Of a stretch of 32,022 nucleotides of DNA, positions 1-8,357 are shown piece after piece. Origin of the DNA: CAYMUR01 sp964393615 (GTDB lineage: Bacteria > Planctomycetota > Planctomycetia > Pirellulales > Pirellulaceae). The number at the start of each line of letters is the position of its first letter. Position 1 is the first letter of the stretch. The notes under the pieces were generated by a model. That model was not told the DNA's origin. It made no database searches and saw only the letters and a program-made list of their open reading frames with translations. A program made the position numbers and the translations under genes. The stretch spans positions 1 through 32,022 of the forward strand of contig CAYMUR010000062.1 in NCBI GenBank assembly GCA_964393615.1. Direction: 5' to 3'.

Positions 1-641
1 CTGGATGACAATTTTAACGCCGCGTTTCGTCTGATGACCAGTCCACAAACTCGCAGCGCTTTCGATCTCACACAAGAACCAAAATCTGTCCGCGAACGTT
101 ACGGAATGAACCGGTTTGGTCAATGCTGTCTGTTGGCCAGACGTTTGGTACAGGCCGGTGTGAGGTTCGTGACCATCAACACTTTTTTGACGGATTCGAT
201 GAAATCACCTGGGACATTCACGGCTCCAAACCCTTTACGTCCATCGAGGGAATGAAAAACATCGTCTGCCCCATGTACGACCAGGCTTATTCTGCCCTGT
301 TAGAAGACCTTTCAAAACAAGGCATGCTCGACGAAACATTGGTCGCTTGCTTGTCTGAATTTGGCCGTACTCCCAAAGTGAATCCAGCGGGAGGACGCGA
401 CCATTGGCCCCAATGTTTTACTTGCTACTTTGCCGGTGGCGGTGTCCAAGGTGGGAGAGTCGTCGGAGAAAGTGATCCAATCGGTGCAGTTCCTGCAGAC
501 CGTCCGGTACAGCCCCCTGACCTGGTGGCCACCATCTTTCACAGCCTGGGGCTTGACTTGAAAACACACCTACCTGGCCCAGCCGGCCGACCATTCCCCT
601 TGGTTGATTTTGGACACCGTGAGATCCATGAACTTTTTTAG
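1..641 (+). pseudogene. DUF1501 family protein, C-terminal part, frameshifted
   Basis: This is the C-terminal part of a DUF1501 protein, a planctomycete sulfatase-like family usually exported and paired with DUF1549/DUF1553 proteins; its reaction is not established. The 5' end lies outside the window. Frame 1 reads from base 1 through 'LLARRLVQAGVRFVTIN' and then goes wrong at a run of six T at 183-188. Frame 3 continues with 'FDEITWDIHG', 'SEFGRTP' and 'GGRDHW', the conserved C-terminal motifs, to a stop at 639-641. One extra T in the run would give a continuous reading (NTFFDGFDEITWDIHG), so either the gene is broken or the draft sequence has a homopolymer error. The stop overlaps the start of the next gene by 14 nt, which suggests translational coupling. 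Family assignment is firm; pseudogene status is uncertain. Confidence 0.85.
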
Positions 642-3129
642 TTTTCACCTGATCGCAAGACAAGCCATTTGCATTGTCTGCTTGGCTACCACGACAATGG
701 CTAGAGGTGGCGAATCTGACCTCGCCATACTGCCCGACCAAATCATCTTGAATGGCCAGAGTGCCCAACAAAGGCTGATTGTCTTGAATTCAGTCAACGG
801 TTCATTTCAAGGTGAGTGGGTTGATGAAGTAGTGCTCGAATCAAGCAACCCACAAATCGTTGCCATCCAAGAGCATGTCGCGCAGCCAATGAGTAATGGC
901 CAAGCAACCATTACCGCCATTCTCGGCAGCCAAACCGCCGTGGCCAAGGTAACCGTCGTCAACATGGAACAGCCAGTCGTTCGCAGCCTGCGGAACGACG
1001 TGTTATCCGTGTTTGCCAAACTCGGCTGCAATTCTGGAGCGTGCCACGGCGCGCTGGCAGGCAAAGGTGGCTTCAAATTGTCGCTGCGAGGATATGATCC
1101 GGTTGGTGATTATACGGCAATTGCCGTTCACGCGCGCGGCCGCCGTATCGAGCTTTCTGATCCTGGCCGAAGTTTAATATTGGCCAAACCATCCGGCGCC
1201 ATTCCTCACGGGGGAGGAATCCGGTTCGAAGTCGACTCTCCTGCATACAAAATCATTGCGGATTGGATCGCTCAAGGTGCGCCGCCACCTGATCATGATG
1301 ATATTCGCGTCGACAGGATCGAAGTTTTACCCGAACAACTAATTCTTCAACCGCACGACGAACACCAATTAATTGTACGGGCCCACTACACGGATGGACA
1401 CTTCAGGGATGTCACACCTTGGGCAACTTTTGAATCAGTCGATTTATCGGTCACAAGCGTCGACGACGCTGGACGCATTCAAGTAACAGGGCCCGGAGGA
1501 GGATCCGTGACGGCCCGGTTCGCCAGCAACATTGCCATCGCACACGTTATCGTTCCTTACGACACAGAATTAGACGAACAAACATTTGAAAACTTAGAGG
1601 CCCAAAATTTTATTGACCAATTGGTAACCGTCAAGCTTAAGCAACTAAAACTGCCCGTTTCTCCCGCTGCCAGTGACCAAAGTTTTCTACGGCGTGCTTA
1701 TCTCGATACCTTGGGCACACTCCCAACGCCTGATGAAGTGCGCAGCTATCTAGCAGACCCCTCCCCGAATAAACGCACGGTGTTAATCGACACGTTACTT
1801 GCGCGGCCAGAATTTGTTGACTACTGGTCCTACAAGTGGTCTGACCTGTTACTTGTCAGCGGTTTACATTTACGCCCGGAACCACTCAAGGTTTACTACC
1901 ACTTCATTCGTCAACACGTTGAGCAAAACACACCCTGGAATGAATTTGTGCAAAAAGTAATCACGGCACAAGGCGGAACAATGGACCAGGGGGCTGTCAA
2001 CTTCTATTCTCTTCACGAAGATGCTGAATCGATGACTGAAAATGTTTGCCAGGCTTTTCTAGGGTTGTCGATCGGTTGCGCCAAGTGCCATAACCATCCA
2101 CTGGAAAAATGGACCAACGATCAATACTATGCCATGGCTAGTTTCTTTGCACGCGTACGTAGTAAAGGCTGGGGTGGTGACCCACGTCGTGGAGATGGGA
2201 TCAGAACAGTCTTCGTTGCCCGCTCAGGTGAGTTGCTCCAACCACGCACTGGCAAACCACAACCGCCCACCCCGCTTGATGCCGAGCCTCTTTCGGTCGA
2301 TTCCATAGGGGACCGTCGCCAATACGTTGCCCAGTGGCTCACGTCTGCAGAAAATCCATACTTCGCCAGGTCCATTGCTAATCGCGTCTGGGCAAATTTC
2401 CTCAATGTGGGACTGGTCGAACAAATCGATGACATGCGAGATACAAATCCTGCCAGCAATGAACGGTTGCTCTCCGCATTGGCGGACTACCTGGTCGAAC
2501 ATGACTTCGATCTTAAACAACTCATGAAAGCGATCCTGAATTCCTCAACGTACGGGCGAAGTAGCAGACCTTTGCCAGGCAATCTCGCCGATTCGCGATT
2601 TTATTCACGCTACTATCCCAAGCGGCTTATGGCTGAAGTTTTATTGGATGCGATATCTCAGGTAACGGGTGTACCCACTCCATTTACGCACCTGGAACTA
2701 CCAAACTCCAGACAAGAAGAAACCAAATTCTATCCGGAGGGAACACGAGCAGTCCAACTTTATGACTCCGCAGTGGCATCACCTTTCTTAAAATCATTCG
2801 GCCGCAATCCTCGTAACATCACCTGTGAGTGTGAACGATCAGACGAACCTAGCATGGTACAAGTTTTTCACATAGCGAACGGTGATACGATTCATGGAAA
2901 ATTACAAGAAGAAGGAAATCGTGTGGACCAGTTACTGGCAAAAGACCTGCCAACCGACAAACTGGTGAAAGAGGTGTATCTGGCAGCCTTGTCGCGTTAT
3001 CCAACCGACCTGGAGATTCAACGGTTGCTGCCCGTGCTGAATGGCTCGATCACTTCATCACGGCGCGAAGTGGTGGAAGATTTATTTTGGAGCGTTATGA
3101 GCAGTCGTGAATTCTTGTTCGGTCAGTAA
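628..3129 (+). CDS. DUF1549/DUF1553 domain protein with Ig-like and heme-type motifs
   Basis: This is a large exported planctomycete protein of 833 aa. I chose the ATG at 628 because it gives a signal peptide (MNFFSFHLIARQ, then a hydrophobic stretch); a TTG at 604 would add 8 residues. An Ig-like stretch at about 30-115 is followed by a cytochrome-like CX4CH (C134, C139, H140). A second bacterial Ig-like domain lies at about 225-310, DUF1549 at about 330-535 and DUF1553 at about 563-830 (ANRVWANFLNVGL, NSSTYGRSS). A CAKCH motif (C484, C487, H488) sits within DUF1549, as is usual in this family. The family is almost always encoded beside a DUF1501 gene, as here. Its substrate and reaction are unknown; a surface role in polymer or sulfate-ester breakdown is often suggested. 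Heme binding is inferred from the motifs only. Confidence 0.92.
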   Translation: MNFFSFHLIARQAICIVCLATTTMARGGESDLAILPDQIILNGQSAQQRLIVLNSVNGSFQGEWVDEVVLESSNPQIVAIQEHVAQPMSNGQATITAILGSQTAVAKVTVVNMEQPVVRSLRNDVLSVFAKLGCNSGACHGALAGKGGFKLSLRGYDPVGDYTAIAVHARGRRIELSDPGRSLILAKPSGAIPHGGGIRFEVDSPAYKIIADWIAQGAPPPDHDDIRVDRIEVLPEQLILQPHDEHQLIVRAHYTDGHFRDVTPWATFESVDLSVTSVDDAGRIQVTGPGGGSVTARFASNIAIAHVIVPYDTELDEQTFENLEAQNFIDQLVTVKLKQLKLPVSPAASDQSFLRRAYLDTLGTLPTPDEVRSYLADPSPNKRTVLIDTLLARPEFVDYWSYKWSDLLLVSGLHLRPEPLKVYYHFIRQHVEQNTPWNEFVQKVITAQGGTMDQGAVNFYSLHEDAESMTENVCQAFLGLSIGCAKCHNHPLEKWTNDQYYAMASFFARVRSKGWGGDPRRGDGIRTVFVARSGELLQPRTGKPQPPTPLDAEPLSVDSIGDRRQYVAQWLTSAENPYFARSIANRVWANFLNVGLVEQIDDMRDTNPASNERLLSALADYLVEHDFDLKQLMKAILNSSTYGRSSRPLPGNLADSRFYSRYYPKRLMAEVLLDAISQVTGVPTPFTHLELPNSRQEETKFYPEGTRAVQLYDSAVASPFLKSFGRNPRNITCECERSDEPSMVQVFHIANGDTIHGKLQEEGNRVDQLLAKDLPTDKLVKEVYLAALSRYPTDLEIQRLLPVLNGSITSSRREVVEDLFWSVMSSREFLFGQ

Positions 3130-3164
3130 ATGGAGCATTTTTTTCCGCTGGAATACAACCGCCC

Positions 3165-6044
3165 ATGTATCGATTTAAAAGATACTTTCCTCTTGTTGTC
3201 TTTATCGTGTTCTTGAGATCAATTTGCTTCTCCGCCTTTGTTGCTGCTGCAGGCGAAGAAGCGGTCCCCCAGTACACGACCGATGTCGCACCCCTGTTAG
3301 CAAAATACTGCGTTGGCTGCCACAACACTGAAGACCGTGAAGGCGGCCTATCAGTGGAATCCTACAGCGATTTACAAGTCGGTCTGAAAAAAGGACCAGT
3401 CATCCTGGCAGGACATGCCGACTCCAGCCGACTGATTCGCGTGTTAACCGGTCAAGCCGAACCGAAAATGCCACCCGAGGACAACCTGCCGCCAAGCCAA
3501 CAAGACATTCTCTTGCTGCGCCGCTGGATCGATTCTGGTGCCAAAGGGCCTGATGGTGTCACACCAAGTCAGCGACCACTGCTCACCCCACAAATCGAAA
3601 TCGCAACCACAAACTTATCCCCACCGATTACGGCCCTGGCGTCTTCTCCAAACGAGCGTCAACTAGCTGTGGCTCGTTTCGCGGCACTCGATGTGCTCGA
3701 CTTGGCAACCCAACAACCGATCTATTCTGTGGCCGGTCTTCCTGGAAAAATTCACGCCGTTAGCTATACGACCGACAGTAAGTATTTTGCAATAGCTACC
3801 GGTATTACTGGTCTTTATGGAGAAGCACAAATCTATGCGGCTGACGCCGGCAAGAAACTGCAGTCACTGTTTGCACATCGAGATACGCTCTACGATGTCG
3901 AATTCAGTCCAAATGGTCAAATCCTGGCGACGGCCAGCTACGACCGATCGATTGTTCTTTGGAATATTGAAACGGGCACGCAACTACACACTCTGCAAGG
4001 ACACCATGGCGCTATCTTCGATGTGGAGTTCAGCCCCGATGGAAAAGTTCTTGCCAGCGCCAGTGGTGATGAAACGGTCAAACTGTGGCATGTAGCTAGT
4101 GGCAAAAGGCTAGACACACTAGGCCAACCGGAAGGAGAGCAGTATTGTATTGCCTTTAGTCCCGATGGGCAGTATGTGGTAGCCGGTGGTGCGGACCGAC
4201 GAATCCGCGTCTGGAAGTTTGTGTCGCACAATGCACCACAGATTAACCCACTAGTCGTCTCCCGCTTTGCCCACGAACAACCCATTCTGCAGTTAGCGTT
4301 CACACCAGACAGTAAAGTGCTTGTCTCCACCTCCAATGATCGCACCATCAAGACCTGGGAAACAGAAACATTTGTCCATTCTGTTGTGTTGGAAAATCAA
4401 CCCAGTGTTGTCAATGACCTGTGCGTCTCCAACAGGGGTGAAAATATTATCGTTGGCCGACTCGATGGTAGCTGGAATATTTACCCTGTCACGCACCCTA
4501 CGGCTGCCGTGGCAACCGATCCTACCGTAACGCGGCATCCCTTGGCTGCAGTAAACTCCACCAATTTGACAGGGCAAGAATTGGTCGAATCGGAACCGAA
4601 TGACACTCCACATCAGGCCCTCACGCTGGCTGTGCCAGCGCGGATCAAAGGAGTGATTCATCAAACACAGGACGGGCGCGGACAAGACATCGACCTGTTT
4701 CGCTTTGCTGCCCGGCAAGGAGAACACTGGACATTCGAAATTAATGCTGCACGCAATGAGTCTCCACTTGATTCACAACTCGAAATTCTTACTTCTGAAG
4801 GTCGTCGTATCAAGCGCGTACTCTTGCAAGCAGTTCGCGACTCTTATTTGACCTTCATGGGCCAGGATTCAAACACTCATAATGGATTTCGACTACATCA
4901 CTGGGAAGAAATGGAACTGAATGAGTTTCTTTACGCCGGGGGTGAAGTGATGAAACTATGGCACTACCCGCGAGGTCCTGATTCAGGCTTTATTCTCTAT
5001 CCAGGCTATGGTAAACGATTTACCTATTTTGATACGACAGCCCTGTCTCATGCCTTACACAAACCTGTGTACATCGTTAAGCCCTATCCACCTGGCACAC
5101 AATTAAAGCCAACTGGATTGCCAATTTTCGACCTTTACTATGAGAACGACGATGGCAGTGCTCGCCAAACCGGTAAAGATTCCCACTTAACTTTTGTCGC
5201 ACCTGTTGATGGAGAATATCTGGTGCAAGTCACAGACGTGCGAGGGTTCCAAAGTGAATCCTACTGTTACGAACTGATAGTCCGCCAGCCACAACCTGAC
5301 TTTGAAGTGACGGCAGCTTTGGACGATACGACGATCGCTGCAGGGGCCGGCCGAGAATTTTCCGTTACCGTGAACCGACAGGACGGATTCTCTGGAGAGG
5401 TCCGTGTTGACGTTGAAGGACTTCCGCCGGGGTTCTATGCTAGTTCACCGCTGATCATCCAGGCTGGACAAGGCCGTGCCTTTGGAACCATCACCGCTCT
5501 TTGCACGGCGCCAAAACCGACCGCTGAAACCGCCTCCATGACTCGTTTGACCGCCTCTGCCATGGTGAATGGCCACCACATCAGCAAATCGCTGGAAGGA
5601 CTGGGAGAATTAAAACTCGGGGAACCGTTGCCGGCACAGATACGTATTGTGGCCACGGTACCTGACACTACGGACAAACTAACGCACACCCAGGAAACAA
5701 TCACGGGGCCGCCCCCTTTGATCGAATTGGTGATCGCACCAGGTGAAACCCGTTCCGCCTATGTCTGCCTCGAGCGAACGAGTGATTTTTCAAGTGAAGT
5801 TAGATTCGGAGGTCATGATGCGGCGCGCAATCTGCCCCATGGAGTTTATGTTGACAACATTGGCCTAAGTGGATTGCTTGTCAACGCCGACAGCGACCAA
5901 CGAGAATTCTTTATCACCGCCGCCAAATGGGTACCTGAAACAACTCGGTTGTTCCACCTTCGTGGTAACATAGGCGGCCAGCATTCCTCATGGCCGGTAC
6001 GACTTCATGTACGGCATCCCAACACCAAGGTGCCGATTCCCTGA
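3165..6044 (+). CDS. Cytochrome c-type, WD40 and PPC domain exported protein
   Basis: This 959-aa protein begins with a signal peptide (hydrophobic residues 9-28, then AAAGEE). A planctomycete cytochrome c-type domain follows at about 35-125, with CVGCH (C49, C52, H53) and a KMPPED segment that could supply the distal Met. About six WD40-type repeats at about 150-445 (such as 'DVEFSPDGKVLASAS' and 'DETVKLW') form a likely beta-propeller. After ESEPNDTP at 475 comes a PPC-like beta-sandwich with further beta-rich sequence to the end. It starts 35 nt after the DUF1549/DUF1553 gene and is probably co-transcribed with it. The architecture is common in Planctomycetes and suggests a periplasmic or surface protein with a heme and a protein- or ligand-binding propeller. 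No catalytic domain is visible and its exact role is unknown. Confidence 0.9.
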   Translation: MYRFKRYFPLVVFIVFLRSICFSAFVAAAGEEAVPQYTTDVAPLLAKYCVGCHNTEDREGGLSVESYSDLQVGLKKGPVILAGHADSSRLIRVLTGQAEPKMPPEDNLPPSQQDILLLRRWIDSGAKGPDGVTPSQRPLLTPQIEIATTNLSPPITALASSPNERQLAVARFAALDVLDLATQQPIYSVAGLPGKIHAVSYTTDSKYFAIATGITGLYGEAQIYAADAGKKLQSLFAHRDTLYDVEFSPNGQILATASYDRSIVLWNIETGTQLHTLQGHHGAIFDVEFSPDGKVLASASGDETVKLWHVASGKRLDTLGQPEGEQYCIAFSPDGQYVVAGGADRRIRVWKFVSHNAPQINPLVVSRFAHEQPILQLAFTPDSKVLVSTSNDRTIKTWETETFVHSVVLENQPSVVNDLCVSNRGENIIVGRLDGSWNIYPVTHPTAAVATDPTVTRHPLAAVNSTNLTGQELVESEPNDTPHQALTLAVPARIKGVIHQTQDGRGQDIDLFRFAARQGEHWTFEINAARNESPLDSQLEILTSEGRRIKRVLLQAVRDSYLTFMGQDSNTHNGFRLHHWEEMELNEFLYAGGEVMKLWHYPRGPDSGFILYPGYGKRFTYFDTTALSHALHKPVYIVKPYPPGTQLKPTGLPIFDLYYENDDGSARQTGKDSHLTFVAPVDGEYLVQVTDVRGFQSESYCYELIVRQPQPDFEVTAALDDTTIAAGAGREFSVTVNRQDGFSGEVRVDVEGLPPGFYASSPLIIQAGQGRAFGTITALCTAPKPTAETASMTRLTASAMVNGHHISKSLEGLGELKLGEPLPAQIRIVATVPDTTDKLTHTQETITGPPPLIELVIAPGETRSAYVCLERTSDFSSEVRFGGHDAARNLPHGVYVDNIGLSGLLVNADSDQREFFITAAKWVPETTRLFHLRGNIGGQHSSWPVRLHVRHPNTKVPIP

Positions 6045-6791
6045 CTAGTCGGACCAATTCGATCCGTGACTGGCCCGGGCAAATCACCTGAAAATCAAGG
6101 CGTGCTAGCGACAAGGGGCACTGTTCCATTGATTATTCTGCCAGCACAACCTTGTGGCCTGCTATCCCCCACATACGAGCGAAGATTACTGCCAACCCCT
6201 GGAACACACCAAACAGTCCTTTTTGCAAAACGTTCTAACTTCTGAGGCCCTTCATTTAAAGACAAAAGCCGCCCTTTATCCCTCCATGCGAAGTCCACAA
6301 AATTAAATATTTACGGTCAGGATGGAACCCTGAAATACCCGTTTCTAGTATGCGGTTTTTCCGATAGATCATTGCAAACCAATTGATCCTAACCACCGAA
6401 TTCCACGTTTTATCTTCTACTGGGTCCAAAATAACGAGATATGACTCTTGTTCTCAGGTTCTATCTAGAAATTTTAAACCATAAAAAGATAGCAGTCGCT
6501 TGTTAACCGTTATTGAAACATGATAGCCATTCCAATTAAAATCATAGGAATGAATTTGCGTATTTCACCCAAAGACAACGACCACCAAAGACAACGACTA
6601 CCCAACCCACCGCAAAACGAAATTAATAAATGATGGTTGGTTCCCTGTCGACAAAACACATTCATCCACCACCTGTTTCTGACCTGACAGGGACACTGTA
6701 TGCCTATCTCTTGGACTATTAGAAAGACATGGAGTGGTAACGTACCTTTTTAGTTCAACATCTAATGTTCTATACGCCAAGGAATTCTGAT
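6045..6791. other. Intergenic region, no credible gene
   Basis: This stretch of about 750 bases lies between two genes on the same strand. Open frames in it are short and match no family I know. It holds a 16-bp tandem duplication at 6571-6602 and an 8-bp inverted repeat (6642-6649 with 6686-6693, TCCCTGTC/GACAGGGA). The latter sits 99-150 nt upstream of the oxidoreductase start and could be an operator or an mRNA hairpin. A Shine-Dalgarno AAGGA at 6779-6783 belongs to the next gene. No clear intrinsic terminator follows the WD40 gene. Confidence 0.5.
6571..6602. repeat. 16-bp tandem duplication (2 copies)
   Basis: The unit AAAGACAACGACCACC at 6571-6586 is repeated directly at 6587-6602 with a single C-to-T change. 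It is probably a replication-slippage product in the leader region of the downstream oxidoreductase gene. Confidence 0.85.
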
Positions 6792-8093
6792 ATGAACGAA
6801 ACAAAAACGAGTCAAAGTTCGCGACGCCATTTTCTTCAAGGGGGTGCGACGATAGCCGGTACAGCCATCGCCGCAAACGCTATAGCACCACCACCAGTCC
6901 ATGCGGCTGGCAGTGACATATTAAAAATTGGTTTGGTCGGTTGTGGTGGACGTGGTACAGGTGCCGCAAACAACGCATTGCACGCTGATCCACACATCAA
7001 GCTGGTTGCCGTGGGCGATGCCTTTCGTGACCAAGCCGAAAACTGTCTGCGCAATTTAAAAAACAGCACAACCATTGCGGACAAAGTCGCCGTGGATGCC
7101 GATCACGTATTTGTGGGACTTGATGCTTATCAGGCTGTCATAGACACGGTAGACGTTGTTTTACTTTGTTCGCCTCCAGGGTTTCGCCCCAAACATCTGC
7201 GGGCTGCCGTAGACGCTGGATGCCACATCTTTACTGAAAAGCCGATGGCCACCGACAGCCCCGGTGTGCGCTCGGTGATCGAGGCGGTAAAACTTTCCAA
7301 GGAAAAAAACCTGTCCGTGGTAGCCGGATTCTGCTGGCGTTATAGTTCTCCTAAACGCGCGTTTTTCGATCGTATCCACGCAGGGGAGATTGGGGATGTG
7401 CGTGCCGCGTATGGAACTTACTTAGGTGGCCCTGTCAAACCGATGCCCCCGTCTGATACGCGTCCCTCCGGCATGACAGATCTCGAGTGGATGGTCCACA
7501 ATTGGTACAATTTTGCCTGGTTATCTGGGGATGGGCTGGTTGAACAGGCCTGCCATACAGTCGATTGGATCGCCTGGACCATGCAAGATACACATCCCAT
7601 CAGTTGTACAGCTTTGGGAGGACGACAGATCCCTACCGAAGGCGGTAATATCTATGATCATGTGGAAGTGAACTATCTCTGGGCCAATGGAGCACGTAGC
7701 TTTTTAAGCCAACGCCAAATAGCTGGTTGCTATGGAGAAAACAATCTCTACGTTCTCGGCACAGAAGGTAATGCAAGCCTTACACGTAACACTCAAATTT
7801 CCGATTTGAACGGAAAGACTACCTGGAAATATAAAGGCCCGAATCCCGACATGTACCAGGTAGAACACAACGAGCTCTTTGCATCGATCCGTTCTGGCAA
7901 TCCCATCAACCATGGTGAACGCATGGTAAACAGCACCATGATGTCCATCATGGGCCGCATGGCCGGTTACAGCGGTGACCAGATCACCTGGGAAATGGCA
8001 TTGAATTCACCACAAAGCATAGCCCCTGAAAACATCACCGACTGGAACAGTCCGATAACTTTCCGAGGTGTACCACATCCGGGGACCGTTTGA
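6792..8093 (+). CDS. Tat-exported Gfo/Idh/MocA family oxidoreductase
   Basis: This is a 433-aa NAD(P)-dependent oxidoreductase of the Gfo/Idh/MocA superfamily, which usually acts on sugars, inositols or their derivatives. A twin-arginine signal (SSRRHFLQGG, R11 R12) and a hydrophobic, Ala-rich stretch at 19-39 predict export in folded form with its cofactor. The Rossmann motif is GLVGCGGRG (47-55) and the catalytic EKP is at 149-151. The C-terminal part carries the family's substrate domain. I chose the ATG at 6792 over one at 6765 because AAGGA (6779-6783) sits 8 nt upstream. It stands alone, flanked by long gaps. Planctomycete genomes carry many such secreted paralogues; the substrate cannot be told from the sequence. 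Confidence 0.93.
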   Translation: MNETKTSQSSRRHFLQGGATIAGTAIAANAIAPPPVHAAGSDILKIGLVGCGGRGTGAANNALHADPHIKLVAVGDAFRDQAENCLRNLKNSTTIADKVAVDADHVFVGLDAYQAVIDTVDVVLLCSPPGFRPKHLRAAVDAGCHIFTEKPMATDSPGVRSVIEAVKLSKEKNLSVVAGFCWRYSSPKRAFFDRIHAGEIGDVRAAYGTYLGGPVKPMPPSDTRPSGMTDLEWMVHNWYNFAWLSGDGLVEQACHTVDWIAWTMQDTHPISCTALGGRQIPTEGGNIYDHVEVNYLWANGARSFLSQRQIAGCYGENNLYVLGTEGNASLTRNTQISDLNGKTTWKYKGPNPDMYQVEHNELFASIRSGNPINHGERMVNSTMMSIMGRMAGYSGDQITWEMALNSPQSIAPENITDWNSPITFRGVPHPGTV

Positions 8094-8313
8094 TTCGCCA
8101 TTGCCTACCACGTAAGGGCGAAGGTTTCAAATTCCTACCGGTTCGTTGAGATTTTCAGACTGACCCTGCGGATAGTCTACTTTCTCGCCAGCAGCACATC
8201 AGAAATGGCATACCACCATTTTCAAGTAGGCATCCGGTAACGTTGGCTCCCACTCCGTACCGACATGCTGAACTGCAAACCAGTCACAAATCCTTGGGGG
8301 CCAACCAGACATA

Positions 8314-8357
8314 CTTTAACCCGACAACATACCGGCTTTAACCCAACAACATACCGG
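8314..8357. repeat. 22-bp tandem duplication across a gene's 3' end
   Basis: The unit CTTTAACCCGACAACATACCGG (8314-8335) is followed directly by a second copy (8336-8357) with one G-to-A change. The second copy contains the last codons and stop of the AMMECR1-MEMO gene on the minus strand (stop TAA at 8340-8338). The first copy repeats those codons and the stop just downstream, so a second stop lies 22 nt after the first but in another frame. Confidence 0.9.

Noticed and set aside
8094..8122. TTCGCC/GGCGAA inverted repeat just after the Tat-exported oxidoreductase
   Set aside because: The loop is 17 nt and no T-run follows, so a terminator call is not supported.
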